Shown: in pieces, positions 7,217 to 15,931 of the stretch
Numbering within the stretch: position 1 is the stretch's first letter
Layout of the letters: each line of letters opens with the position of its first letter
Source: Oscillospiraceae bacterium
Lineage (GTDB): Bacteria; Bacillota; Clostridia; Oscillospirales; Oscillospiraceae
Assembly (NCBI GenBank): GCA_902802565.1
Contig: CADCMP010000016.1
Coordinates: 6,315 to 43,694, forward strand
Direction of reading: 5' to 3'
Length of the DNA stretch: 37,380 nt
Notes under the pieces: model-generated
What the model saw: the letters and a program-made list of their open reading frames with translations, nothing else
What the model was told of the DNA's origin: nothing
Databases searched by the model: none
Made by a program: the position numbers and the translations under genes

Positions 7217-8401
7217 CTATATTTGAAGGTTTTGCGCTGTCATCAGTTTCTTCTTGTCCGGTATCGTCCTGGAGCAGCTCAGCACGATCCCCATCTCCGC
7301 AAGCTGTAGCATCAGCGCCGTTCCGCCGTAGCTGAAAAACGGCAGTGACACGCCGGTACACGGGATCAGATTGGTAACGACAGAGACATTGAGTACCACC
7401 TGGATGGACAGCAGTGTGGAGACACCGCAGCAAAGCAGGAACGCATAGCGGTCCGGGCATTTCGTGGCCAGCCAGAATCCCCGAATGATCAGAAGAGCAA
7501 ACAGGATCAGGATCGTGACCGCCCCGATGTATCCCAGCTCCTCACAGACTATGGAGAAGATGAAGTCATTGTGTTCCTCCGGAAGGAACATGTACTTCTG
7601 CCGGCTCTCACCGAAACCGACGCCGCTGAGGCCTCCGGATCCGATGGAGTACAGTGACTGCTTGATCTGATATGCCGTATCGCTTTCATGGGTCATGGGA
7701 TTTCTCCACGCCTCGATACGGTCCGATGCATAACTGAATTTGGTATACAGGAAGATCAGTCCGGCCAGTCCCCCGCCGCCTAACACGAATGCCGACAGCG
7801 GTGATCCACCCAGGAACATCAGTGCCGCGCCCAGCAGAACAATGATGATCGTCGCGGACAGATGAGGCTCCAGCGCCAGAAGTCCGGCGAACGCGATCAG
7901 GATCCCGGCAAAGGGCATGACACCGTACCGCCAGGTCTTCATCTTATCCCGGTATTTGCAGATCATGGCCGAAAATGCCATGATGACACTGATCTTGGCG
8001 ATCTCGGAAGGCTGGATCGTAAACAGGCCCAGATTGATCCATCGTTTTGCACCGTTTGCCCGTGTTCCGATGATGGGAACCAGGAGCATCAGTGCCACGG
8101 CAATGAGCAGCACGCGCATGGACCACTTCTTGTAGATGCTCAGGGGCATCCGTGACAGAAGCATCATCAGTACGAGTCCGACGGCTGCGAAGAACAGCTG
8201 ACGGATAAAGATGGAGATCGGACTGTTGCCCTCGTAATATGCTCTGGCATAACTGGCAGACAGGAGCATGATCAGTCCGACGGTCATGAGGATCAGGACC
8301 AGGATCAGGAACGGAGCGTCCATGGATCTCTTCCTCTGCCGTTCTCTGGTATAATCCGCGATCTCTTCCTCGGGTTTTGATGTTCGGTATGGATTTGCCA
8401 T
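7217..8401 (-). CDS. ftsW: FtsW, SEDS-family septal peptidoglycan polymerase
   Basis: This 394-residue SEDS-family membrane protein polymerises lipid II glycan chains together with a class B PBP. The family pattern is visible: LMTVGLIMLLSASYA in the first membrane segment, RWINLGLFTIQPSEIAK, the long extracellular loop containing YQIKQSLYSIGSGGLSGVGFGES, LPEEHNDFIFSIVCEELG, and TGVSLPFFSYGG near the end. The ATG follows AAGGAGG. It lies 35 bases downstream of mraY; murD, often found between them, is absent. The sporulation paralogue SpoVE cannot be excluded from sequence alone, but position in the division cluster favours FtsW. Confidence 0.92.
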   Translation of the reverse strand: MANPYRTSKPEEEIADYTRERQRKRSMDAPFLILVLILMTVGLIMLLSASYARAYYEGNSPISIFIRQLFFAAVGLVLMMLLSRMPLSIYKKWSMRVLLIAVALMLLVPIIGTRANGAKRWINLGLFTIQPSEIAKISVIMAFSAMICKYRDKMKTWRYGVMPFAGILIAFAGLLALEPHLSATIIIVLLGAALMFLGGSPLSAFVLGGGGLAGLIFLYTKFSYASDRIEAWRNPMTHESDTAYQIKQSLYSIGSGGLSGVGFGESRQKYMFLPEEHNDFIFSIVCEELGYIGAVTILILFALLIIRGFWLATKCPDRYAFLLCCGVSTLLSIQVVLNVSVVTNLIPCTGVSLPFFSYGGTALMLQLAEMGIVLSCSRTIPDKKKLMTAQNLQI

Positions 8402-8436
8402 TGATGCTCCTCCTTCCTTCTAAACTTCGTTCTGTC

Positions 8437-9447
8437 TCAGAATGCGAAACGTCCGTACACACCGATGAATGCCAGGATGCACATCACCACCGTGATGCAG
8501 ACATACAGTGCGACCAGTTCCTTTTCTTTCCACTTATGGCCGGCGAAACCGCCCATCTCCAGATGATGATGGAACGGCGCCATCTTGAAGATCCGTTTTC
8601 CATGGGTCAGTTTGAAGTAACCGACCTGCAGGATGTCGGACATGGTTTCAATGATAAACATGATTCCGATAAGAATCAGGATCAGCGGCATGTCGTAGGC
8701 GAATGCCATGGCGGCGATGGCACCGCCGAGGAACAGAGATCCTGTATCGCCCATGAACACTTTGGCCGGGTTCCAGTTGTAAACAAGAAATCCAAGAAGA
8801 CCGCCCAGCAGTGCAGAAGCAAAGATGCCCAGCGAGAGATACTGACGGGACAGGAATGTCACAGCCACGAAGAACAGGCAGACCGGGATGGAGGTGCTTG
8901 CCGCAAGACCGTCGATGCCGTCCGTCAGATTCACGGAGTTCACCGTACCGACAATGACGAACACCGCAAAGATGTAGTAGAGCCACTCCGGCATGTTCAC
9001 TGTCAAATTCCAGAACGGAATGTACAGATGCGGCTGACAGTATCCCATTCTGCGGAGGAAAAAGATGAAGATCACCGCGGCCACCAGCTGAAGTGCGAAC
9101 TTCTGTTTTGCGGTAAGGCCAAGGTTCTGTTTCTTCTTCAGTTTTTCCCAGTCATCCAGGAAACCGATAATACCGAAGATCAGTGCAAACAGGAACAGCA
9201 CGATGTGTCCCCAGTCGCCGTGGAGCATCCGCTCAAAGCCAACCGTCAGGCAGACAAAAGCCACGGCTGCGATGAACATGGCACCGCCCATGGTGGGCGT
9301 TCCCTGCTTGGACATGTGCCAGTTGGGTCCGATCTCCAGGATCTGCTGTCCGGCTTTCTGCTTTCTCAGCCACGGAATGTAATACTTTCCGAAAACAGTT
9401 GAAACAAGAAATGCCAGGATCAGTGCTAATATCAGACGAATAGTCAT
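8437..9447 (-). CDS. mraY: MraY, phospho-MurNAc-pentapeptide translocase
   Basis: MraY (336 residues, about ten membrane segments) transfers phospho-MurNAc-pentapeptide from UDP to undecaprenyl phosphate to make lipid I. Recognisable stretches are GTPTMGG near residue 52, NSVNLTDGIDGLA with the conserved Asp residues, and GDTGSLFLGGAIAAMA. The cytoplasmic APFHHHLEMGG motif contains the His cluster needed for activity. The start overlaps the murE stop by four bases, which suggests translational coupling. Confidence 0.97.
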   Translation of the reverse strand: MTIRLILALILAFLVSTVFGKYYIPWLRKQKAGQQILEIGPNWHMSKQGTPTMGGAMFIAAVAFVCLTVGFERMLHGDWGHIVLFLFALIFGIIGFLDDWEKLKKKQNLGLTAKQKFALQLVAAVIFIFFLRRMGYCQPHLYIPFWNLTVNMPEWLYYIFAVFVIVGTVNSVNLTDGIDGLAASTSIPVCLFFVAVTFLSRQYLSLGIFASALLGGLLGFLVYNWNPAKVFMGDTGSLFLGGAIAAMAFAYDMPLILILIGIMFIIETMSDILQVGYFKLTHGKRIFKMAPFHHHLEMGGFAGHKWKEKELVALYVCITVVMCILAFIGVYGRFAF

Positions 9448-10907
9448 ACTTTCTTCCTTCTCTCCAAGTGTTCTGCAACGACTTCCCGTTCATCAAGATG
9501 ATGTTTCTCATGCCCGATGATCTGGTAATCCTCGTGTCCCTTGCCACAGAGAACGATCACATCATGTTCTTTGTGGTTGTCGATCGCCCACTGGATGGCC
9601 TTGACGCGATCCGGGATGACCTCCTTGGGAACATATTTCAGATTATCTTCCTTCAGTCCCTCCAGAATATCCTGAATGATCGCTTCCGGATCCTCGGTCC
9701 TGGGGTTGTCGGAAGTAATGATGCAGAAATCGGCATTTTCCGCACCGATGCGGCCCATGATGGGCCGTTTCGTCCGGTCGCGGTCGCCGCCGCAGCCAAA
9801 CAGTGCCACTATACGCCCTTTTGTCACCGCACGCAATGATTTCAGAACATTTTCCAGTGCGTCCGGTGTATGTGCATAGTCAATGAGAATGGTATAGTCG
9901 CCGTCCGTCGGAACGACTTCCATGCGTCCTTTGACGCCGGTGGCGGTGTTCATCGCCTCACAGCACTGCTCCAGTGAAAAGCCCATCGAAAGACCGGCTC
10001 CGATCACGCCGAGAGCATTGTACACGGAGAAGACTCCCGGGATCTTCAGATCGACACGCTGAAGTTCATTCTGATACATCACGCAGAAGCGAACACCGTC
10101 GGAGGCATAGCGCGGGTCTTTCGCAATAAGATCCGCATCATCCGATTCCACAGAATAGGTATTGATGGTGCAGGTGGCATCCTTTCTCATGGCTCCGGAC
10201 CACGCATCGTCCAGATTGAACCAGCCGTGCTCACAGCGGCTGAACAACAGTGCCTTGGCACGGGCATATTCTTCCATGGTCTTGTGGAAATCCAGATGAT
10301 CCTGGGTCAGGTTCGTAAAGATTCCCGTATGGAAATGAACTCCGTCCACGCGGTTGAGCACCAGCGAATGGGAGGATACTTCCATGACCACATATCCGCA
10401 TCCGGCATCGGCCATTTCCCGGAACAGCTTCTGCAGCTCCAGACTCTCCGGAGTCGTGCGTTCCGTGTGGTACGTCACATCCCCGATCATATTGCCGTTG
10501 GTCCCTACCAGACCGACTTTCGCGCCGGTGATCTCCTCGATCATGTGTTTGAGAAGATAGGTGGAGGTCGTTTTTCCGTTGGTTCCGGTCACCGCAATCA
10601 CCGTCATCTCCGCCGACGGATCATGATAGTAGTTCCTTCCGGCGATGGCCAGCGCGTAGCGGGAATCCTCCACCAGGACATACGGAATGTCCACGGAGGG
10701 TTCTTCCTCGCAGATGACGACTGCAGCGCCGTTATTCACCGCCGAGGGGATGAATTTGTGTCCGTCGGTATCAAAACCCCGGATCGCTATGAACAGATCG
10801 CCGGATTTCACCTGGCGGGAATCATAGCAGATTTCCCGGATGTCCATGCCGGTATCTGCGGTGGTTTTCAGTACATGAATGTCGCTTAAGATGTCTTGGA
10901 GTTGCAT
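9444..10907 (-). CDS. murE: MurE, UDP-MurNAc-tripeptide ligase (meso-diaminopimelate type)
   Basis: MurE (487 residues) is the ATP-dependent ligase that adds the third stem-peptide residue to UDP-MurNAc-L-Ala-D-Glu. It has an N-terminal nucleotide-precursor domain. The ATP-binding loop GTNGKTT (108-114) lies in the central domain. The C-terminal domain carries DNPR at 400-403 followed by TEDP, the motif associated with meso-diaminopimelate rather than lysine. The final GKGHEDYQIIG is also typical. The ATG is preceded by AAAGGA. It sits 19 bases after the PBP gene and overlaps mraY. murF, normally next to murE or mraY, is missing here. Confidence 0.97.
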   Translation of the reverse strand: MQLQDILSDIHVLKTTADTGMDIREICYDSRQVKSGDLFIAIRGFDTDGHKFIPSAVNNGAAVVICEEEPSVDIPYVLVEDSRYALAIAGRNYYHDPSAEMTVIAVTGTNGKTTSTYLLKHMIEEITGAKVGLVGTNGNMIGDVTYHTERTTPESLELQKLFREMADAGCGYVVMEVSSHSLVLNRVDGVHFHTGIFTNLTQDHLDFHKTMEEYARAKALLFSRCEHGWFNLDDAWSGAMRKDATCTINTYSVESDDADLIAKDPRYASDGVRFCVMYQNELQRVDLKIPGVFSVYNALGVIGAGLSMGFSLEQCCEAMNTATGVKGRMEVVPTDGDYTILIDYAHTPDALENVLKSLRAVTKGRIVALFGCGGDRDRTKRPIMGRIGAENADFCIITSDNPRTEDPEAIIQDILEGLKEDNLKYVPKEVIPDRVKAIQWAIDNHKEHDVIVLCGKGHEDYQIIGHEKHHLDEREVVAEHLERRKKV

Positions 10908-10926
10908 AAACTGTTCCTTTCAGGGG

Positions 10927-13260
10927 TTAATATCGTCCGATCATGCTGCCGCCTCCGCTGGTACGAAGCGTGACATTGATTATCGTTCCATGTTCCACTT
11001 GTTCCCCTTCGGCGATGCTCTGACTGGTGATCAGCTGTGTATCCGGACTGGACACCGGGCTGGACGTGGAGATAAAGATTCCGAGCTGACTCAGTTTCTC
11101 CCGTGCAGTCACGTAATCATAGTCAATCAGATCGATCATTGTTTCTTTGTTGTTGGAAGGCTCCTCATCCGCATAGAGGATCACTTCACTGCCGGCCGCA
11201 ATCACGGAATGTGCTGCAGGCAGCTGTTTTGTCACCTTGTCGCCGTCCCCGATCACACGGTAGCGCATACCGGAGTCTTCAATAGCCTTGGCCGCATCAC
11301 TGATCTTCTTTTCCAGAACATCCGGCACGCCGCGGTCGCGGTTGAGGATCTCCTCTTCGGAATAATGGGCCTCCACGCCGATATACGGAAGGATATCCGA
11401 AAGCATGGCACCTACGGTAGGCGCGCCCATCTGTCCGCCGGAGATATAGTTCTCGCCGTCGTCTTTAGGGGTATCCAGGAATGCAAGGATCGCGATCTCC
11501 GGCTCATCCGCCGGTGCGATTCCCATGAAGGAGACGATGTATTCCTTCTCTCCGGTATCGGCGAGTTTCGAGACTTTTTCCGATGTTCCCGTCTTTCCGC
11601 CGATGCGGTATCCCGCAACATAGGCATTCTTCCCGGTGCCGTCCACAGGATCATTGACGACCTTCTCCAGGATCTCACAGATCTTGTCGCTGGTCTCTTC
11701 GCTGATGACCTGACGGACCGGCGTGGAATCGTGGGTATACACGGAATCTCCGTTGTCATCCACCAGTTCCCTTACAACATAGGGCTCCATCAGATATCCG
11801 CCGTTTACACAGGCGCTGACAGCAGTGACCATCTGCAGAGGCGTGACATTAAAGGTCTGTCCGAACGATGCCGCAGCCAGCTGGGAACGGACTTCCGGAT
11901 TATAAAACACATTTTCGCTCCACCAGATACTTCTGGCTTCACCGGGAAGATCCACTCCGGTGAGTCCGGTAAGGGATTCCTCCTCATCTGCCGTAATATT
12001 CAGAAGCCCGAAGGCATCGCAGTATTTGTAAAACCGTTCCGCACCGATCTTCTGACCGATATTGACGAATGCGACGTTGCAGGAATGCTGCACTGCCTGG
12101 GTCAGGGTCTGTTCTCCGTGACCGGAGACATCCCAGCAGTGACGGGCAACGGTATCGCCCTCCACCTGCACGCTTCCCTCGCAGAAATAGTTATCGCTCT
12201 CTTCGGGAGCCAGTCCTTCCTGCAGAGCCATGGCCAGCGTCAGGATCTTGAACGTGGAGCCCGGCTCATAGGTGTCGGAGATGCATTTGTTTCTCCACAT
12301 CAGGGACCGTGCCTCACTCATGATCTCATCCGACTCCTTGTCGGATGCTTCATCCGCCTTCTTCTGGGTCTCCTCATCCACCGCCAGATAATCGTTCAGG
12401 TCAAAGTTGCCCAGCGACGCCATGCCGAGGATCGCGCCGGTCTTCACGTTCATGACGATGGCACCGGCGCCGTTCTGGATGTCGTATTTCTCCACGGCTT
12501 CCTGCAGTCTCTTTTCCAGATAATACTGGATGGTGGAATCGATGGTGGTGACGACATTCAGTCCGTTCTGCACGGTATAGGTGTCTTCATAGTCGGTGAA
12601 CATCAGCGGTTTTCCGTTTGCCGTCTGTGCCTGGACCTTTCTTCCTTCCGCTCCGGAGAGGACGGAATTGTATTCGTATTCCACGCCCTGAAGTCCCGTT
12701 CCGTCAGAACCTGTGAACCCCACCACATGGCAGGCCAGTGAACCGTAGGGATAATAGCGTTTATAGTCTTTCTCGAAATGGACCGTGGTGATGTTGTTGA
12801 TCTCCTTGAAGGACTTGATCTTCTCCACGATATCCGGATCCACTTTACGGGCGACCACGGCATACTGGGAATCCTTGTTGTCCATCTTGGAAATCACTTC
12901 GGCCCGGTCCACGTGAAGCAGGTCGTTCAGTTCGTCCGCGATGAGGTTGATATCCTCGTTTCTCTCCGTTATGGCCTTGGGATCGATGAACACCGTATAG
13001 ACTTCCGACGACATGGCCAGTGCCTTCATGTTGGTATCATAGATCGTGCCCCGTTCCGCAATGGAACTGGTGGTCCCGATCTGCTGCGAAAGTGCGTCGG
13101 CTTCATACCTGTCGTGTTCGATAATCTGGATTTTGAACAGCTGAAATGCCAACACTATAAATGCAACTATGCCGCACACTGCCATCAATAGAAGTGTGCG
13201 GCGTTTCATTTGTTCAGTAGGTCCCTTCACGGATCTTCGTCCGTTCTGATTGCTCGACAT
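10927..13260 (-). CDS. Class B penicillin-binding protein with PASTA domain (FtsI/PBP2B/SpoVD type)
   Basis: A 777-residue transpeptidase that cross-links septal peptidoglycan, the partner of an SEDS polymerase. It has a cytoplasmic tail, one membrane segment (about 22-43), a dimerisation domain with AERGTIYDTN near 69, and a transpeptidase domain with active-site motifs STFK (335-338), SCN (393-395) and KTGT (556-559). After about residue 630 there is PASTA-type sequence, including IDLIDYDYVTAREKLSQLGIF. An acidic, Lys-rich insertion (about 295-320) precedes the active-site serine. The ATG follows AGGAGC. It lies between ftsL and murE in the division operon. The choice between vegetative PBP2B and sporulation SpoVD cannot be made from sequence alone. 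Confidence 0.93.
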   Translation of the reverse strand: MSSNQNGRRSVKGPTEQMKRRTLLLMAVCGIVAFIVLAFQLFKIQIIEHDRYEADALSQQIGTTSSIAERGTIYDTNMKALAMSSEVYTVFIDPKAITERNEDINLIADELNDLLHVDRAEVISKMDNKDSQYAVVARKVDPDIVEKIKSFKEINNITTVHFEKDYKRYYPYGSLACHVVGFTGSDGTGLQGVEYEYNSVLSGAEGRKVQAQTANGKPLMFTDYEDTYTVQNGLNVVTTIDSTIQYYLEKRLQEAVEKYDIQNGAGAIVMNVKTGAILGMASLGNFDLNDYLAVDEETQKKADEASDKESDEIMSEARSLMWRNKCISDTYEPGSTFKILTLAMALQEGLAPEESDNYFCEGSVQVEGDTVARHCWDVSGHGEQTLTQAVQHSCNVAFVNIGQKIGAERFYKYCDAFGLLNITADEEESLTGLTGVDLPGEARSIWWSENVFYNPEVRSQLAAASFGQTFNVTPLQMVTAVSACVNGGYLMEPYVVRELVDDNGDSVYTHDSTPVRQVISEETSDKICEILEKVVNDPVDGTGKNAYVAGYRIGGKTGTSEKVSKLADTGEKEYIVSFMGIAPADEPEIAILAFLDTPKDDGENYISGGQMGAPTVGAMLSDILPYIGVEAHYSEEEILNRDRGVPDVLEKKISDAAKAIEDSGMRYRVIGDGDKVTKQLPAAHSVIAAGSEVILYADEEPSNNKETMIDLIDYDYVTAREKLSQLGIFISTSSPVSSPDTQLITSQSIAEGEQVEHGTIINVTLRTSGGGSMIGRY

Positions 13261-13281
13261 GTTCAGCTCCTGTAGTAGTTG

Positions 13282-13809
13282 TCAGCTCATCCCTGCAATA
13301 CTGGCAGCAGCCTGATCCAGCTGCTGTCGAATCTGCTCCGTATTGGGATTCACCACTTCTGCCCGGTTCTGAGCAGAGCCGTTCACGTAGATGATCTGAT
13401 CCGTGCTTGGTCTCTGCATACCGAGAGTATTGACTGCGTAGTCTTCGACTTCCGCAAGATTCAATGCAGATTCATACTTAATTGTAAGTCTAGAATTGTC
13501 TTCCGTCAACTGATTGAGCTGAGACTGCAGTTCCGCCGCTTCCGCGGAAACGGTGGTAAATTCGATTCTGGCAATGAGACAGAACACCAGCATGGCCACG
13601 GCGATCACAAACCCCAGCATGACCATCGGCGACAGGCTCTGTTTTGTCAGGGCCTGTGTATTGGCGGCAACGGTCTCTTCGATCCGTTTTCTCGGAGGCA
13701 CGTAAATGGGTTCATCCCGTACGATTTCCGAAGGCGCTACCTGCCGATTGTATGCTGCAGTACCGTGCACATAAAACTCTCTGTATTTAGATGCATCGTT
13801 TCTTGCCAT
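13282..13809 (-). CDS. ftsL: FtsL-like septum formation initiator protein
   Basis: A 175-residue single-pass membrane protein. About 65 mostly polar residues lie in the cytoplasm. One membrane segment follows (MVMLGFVIAVAMLVFCLIA, about 62-80). Then comes a heptad-rich extracellular stretch (AEAAELQSQLNQLTEDNSRLTIKYESA) and the typical DivIC/FtsL ending VEDYAVNTLGMQRPSTDQIIYV. FtsL proteins pair with DivIC and bind DivIB to regulate septal synthesis. Sequence conservation is low in this family, so the call rests on topology, the LGMQRP-type motif and its position between rsmH and the PBP gene. The ATG follows TGGAGC; the gap to rsmH is 12 bases. Confidence 0.85.
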   Translation of the reverse strand: MARNDASKYREFYVHGTAAYNRQVAPSEIVRDEPIYVPPRKRIEETVAANTQALTKQSLSPMVMLGFVIAVAMLVFCLIARIEFTTVSAEAAELQSQLNQLTEDNSRLTIKYESALNLAEVEDYAVNTLGMQRPSTDQIIYVNGSAQNRAEVVNPNTEQIRQQLDQAAASIAGMS

Positions 13810-13821
13810 AATCTGCTCCAG

Positions 13822-14754
13822 TTATCCGACTCTTTCCGCGATGCGCAGTTTCGCGCTGCGCGCTCTCGGATTCTCTTCCAGCTCCTGTTCCGATGCGGTA
13901 ATGGGTTTTCGGTTCACGCTTTTCAGCGTCTGAACAAATCCGCAGGTACAGATCGGAGCTTCTCTCGGGCAGGTACATCCGTTTTCTCTGCTCTGAATAC
14001 CTTTCTTCACGATCCGGTCCTCCAGAGAATGAAAGCTGATGACTGCCAGTCTTCCACCCGGCGCCAGAAGGTCCGGAGCTTCCTCCATCATCTTCTCCAC
14101 GGCACCCAGTTCATCATTTACCGCGATCCGGATCGCCTGAAACGTCCGTTTCGCAGGATGCTGCTTTTCTCTCAGTGCCGCTGCAGGCACTGCTTTCTTT
14201 ATGATTTCCACCAGTTCCCCGGTGGTGTTAATCGTCTGTTCTGATCTGGCCCGGATCACAGCGGAGGCGATCAGCCGTGCATACCGCTCTTCTCCGTATA
14301 CCTTAATTATGTATTCCAGTTTTTCCTGCGGCCATTTATTGACGATCAGCCAGGCGGACAGAGTGTCGCTCTGGTCCATTCTCATATCCAGCGGAGCATC
14401 GGCCATATAGGAAAATCCGCGGTCTCCTTCGTCCAGCTGCGGAGAAGACACGCCCAGGTCGAACAGCATCCCGTTGACTTTCGGGATCTCCAGTTCTTTC
14501 AGGATCGCAGCCACGTCGCAGAAGTTTCCGTGGACAAAAGTGATCTTGTCGGCCCATTCCTTCAGCCGTTCTCCGGAACGTTCGATGGCGGTCGTATCCC
14601 GATCGATGCAGATCAGTCTTCCCGTGGTCAGGCGTCGGACGATCTCCGAAGAATGCCCTCCGAGACCCACGGTTCCGTCCACATAAATGCCGTCCGGCTG
14701 TATATTCAAACCTTCAATACATTCGTTTAACAGAACAGGTACATGTTTCGCCAT
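13822..14754 (-). CDS. rsmH: RsmH, 16S rRNA (cytosine1402-N4)-methyltransferase
   Basis: RsmH (MraW, 310 residues) methylates N4 of C1402 in the 16S rRNA P-site using S-adenosylmethionine. The start MAKHVPVLLNECIEGL is typical. The SAM-binding segment VDGTVGLGGHS, the MLFDLGVSSPQLDEGDRGFSY block and the C-terminal VISFHSLEDRIVK are all present. The ATG shares a base with the mraZ stop (TAATG), a translational coupling arrangement. The frame stays open further upstream, but that part overlaps mraZ and has no family similarity. Confidence 0.97.
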   Translation of the reverse strand: MAKHVPVLLNECIEGLNIQPDGIYVDGTVGLGGHSSEIVRRLTTGRLICIDRDTTAIERSGERLKEWADKITFVHGNFCDVAAILKELEIPKVNGMLFDLGVSSPQLDEGDRGFSYMADAPLDMRMDQSDTLSAWLIVNKWPQEKLEYIIKVYGEERYARLIASAVIRARSEQTINTTGELVEIIKKAVPAAALREKQHPAKRTFQAIRIAVNDELGAVEKMMEEAPDLLAPGGRLAVISFHSLEDRIVKKGIQSRENGCTCPREAPICTCGFVQTLKSVNRKPITASEQELEENPRARSAKLRIAERVG

Positions 14755-15179
14755 TACAATCCCAGCTCTCCCATAATCGCATAGATGTTTTCCGGCGTCA
14801 TTTCCTGTTCCATGATGGGCGTCCAGGATTCGCTGTCCCAGAGTTCCACATGGTTGTTGCTTCCCACTACGGTCACGCTCTTTGTCAGTCCGGCAAAGTC
14901 GCGCAGATTCTGCGGAAGCAGGATCCTGCCCTGGCTGTCCGGCTCGCACTTGGCCGCATAGGCAAACAGCGCGCGCATCCTTCCCTGCTCCAGCATAGAC
15001 AGTGCGTTCACTCTCTCCTGCAGAGCCTGCCAGGTCTCGTGAGGATATGCCCAGAGGCATTTTTCATGGGATACCGTGACATAAAAAACTTCCCCCAGTT
15101 CTTCCCGCAGTTTGGCAGGAATGAAAAGACGGCCTTTTGCATCCAGATTATGATTGTAGATTCCAGTCAGTGGATTCAT
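14754..15179 (-). CDS. mraZ: MraZ, regulator of the division and cell wall cluster
   Basis: MraZ (141 residues) is a ring-forming DNA-binding protein with two SpoVT/AbrB-like halves. It regulates its own operon by binding short repeats near the mraZ promoter. Both DxxGR motifs are seen: NLDAKGRLFIPAKLRE near residue 10 and DSQGRILLPQNLR near residue 80. The AAAGGGG upstream is about 12 bases from the ATG, slightly far for an ideal ribosome site. It is the first gene of the cluster. Three matching repeats lie directly downstream of the -10 box, so autoregulation is likely. Confidence 0.96.
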   Translation of the reverse strand: MNPLTGIYNHNLDAKGRLFIPAKLREELGEVFYVTVSHEKCLWAYPHETWQALQERVNALSMLEQGRMRALFAYAAKCEPDSQGRILLPQNLRDFAGLTKSVTVVGSNNHVELWDSESWTPIMEQEMTPENIYAIMGELGL

Positions 15180-15213
15180 GGATCTCAGCCGCCCCTTTCT
15201 GTGGTATTTTTAG

Positions 15214-15240
15214 ACACTTTTCCCCACTTCTCACCACTTT
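15214..15240 (-). promoter_or_regulatory. Three MraZ boxes (operator of the division cluster)
   Basis: On the minus strand three 7-base boxes AAAGTGG (15234-15240), GAAGTGG (15224-15230) and AAAGTGT (15214-15220) repeat with exact 10-base spacing, separated by TGA and GGA. This matches the known MraZ operator pattern of tandem AAAGTG[GT] boxes with 3-base spacers. The array begins six bases after the -10 element, so bound MraZ would block promoter escape. Confidence 0.85.
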
Positions 15241-15246
15241 GGTTTC

Positions 15247-15274
15247 ATTATACGGGATTTCAGAAAAAAAGCAA
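15247..15274 (-). promoter_or_regulatory. Sigma-A-type promoter of the mraZ operon
   Basis: TTGCTT (15269-15274), 16-base spacer, consensus TATAAT (15247-15252). The transcript would start near 15240, within the first MraZ box, giving a 5' leader of about 60 bases. Confidence 0.8.
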
Positions 15275-15328
15275 GACTCTTTTCGGGTGTGTTTTTATCG
15301 TAATAATTAGATATTCTTAAGGAAAACA

Positions 15329-15361
15329 CAAAAAATAGCGCCCTTCCTTTCGGAAAGGCGC
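15329..15361 (-). terminator. Terminator after the uvrC-rsmD-coaD-coiled-coil operon
   Basis: The 10-bp stem GCGCCTTTCC/GGAAGGGCGC (one G-T pair) has a GAAA tetraloop on the minus strand. It is followed by TATTTTTTG. Confidence 0.87.
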
Positions 15362-15400
15362 CATCTGGCACAATATATGGTTTTTAAAAACTTTTTTCGA

Positions 15401-15931
15401 TTATTCTACGGGCAGATCCTCGTATACCGGCTCTTCCTCCGCCGGTGCAGGTTCCTTGCGAGCAGGCTCCTCGCCGAACTTCGCCTGGAACTCATCGCAC
15501 TGTTTCTTCAGCTGATCGGCGGTATTCTGAACGGCAGATGCCGTATTCTTCAGAATCTCCTGCGCATACTTGCTCGCAGCAAGTCTCAGCTGCTCGCTCT
15601 TGGCCTGAGCACTGGAGATCATCTCCGCGCTCTGCTGCTGCGCAACGCGGTATACTTCCTGGGACTGGACCATGGTGCGGGCCTTCTCCTCTGCCAGCTT
15701 GCGGACCGATTCCGCTTCTCTCTTGGCGTTGGAGATAAATTCGTCACGGGCCGACACGAGGCGCTTGGCCTCTGCCAGTTCCACCGGCATGGCTCCCTTG
15801 ATCTCATCCAGGATCTCCAGAGCCTTTTCTCTTTCAATGATGCATTTATCATTTCCCAGGGGGACACCCCAGGCCTCACTGATCATGTTGTAAAGTGAAT
15901 CAACAAGGCTCATTACTTCAATCTCATCCAT
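15401..15931 (-). CDS. Coiled-coil protein of unknown function (resembles DivIVA-like or ATP synthase subunit B/E-like stalks)
   Basis: A 176-residue soluble protein with no signal peptide or membrane segment. The N-terminus (MDEIEVMSLVDSLYNMISEAWGVPL) may form a small helical domain. Residues about 35-150 are Ala/Glu/Lys/Gln-rich and look like a long continuous coiled coil. The tail is Pro/Glu-rich (about 155-176). The pattern resembles DivIVA-like or V-ATPase stalk-like proteins, but no diagnostic motif allows a firm family call. The ATG at 15929-15931 follows GGAGGG and overlaps the coaD stop by eight bases, so it is translationally coupled to coaD. A longer frame upstream was rejected for lack of a ribosome site. 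Confidence 0.75.
   Translation of the reverse strand: MDEIEVMSLVDSLYNMISEAWGVPLGNDKCIIEREKALEILDEIKGAMPVELAEAKRLVSARDEFISNAKREAESVRKLAEEKARTMVQSQEVYRVAQQQSAEMISSAQAKSEQLRLAASKYAQEILKNTASAVQNTADQLKKQCDEFQAKFGEEPARKEPAPAEEEPVYEDLPVE

Noticed and set aside
10879..12741. Long open frame on the plus strand opposite the PBP gene
   Set aside because: Antisense shadow: it has no family similarity, is rich in His/Arg/Ile from reversed codons, and the minus strand encodes a complete PBP with all motifs. The same holds for long plus-strand frames opposite uvrC, mutS2, era-recO and pgm.
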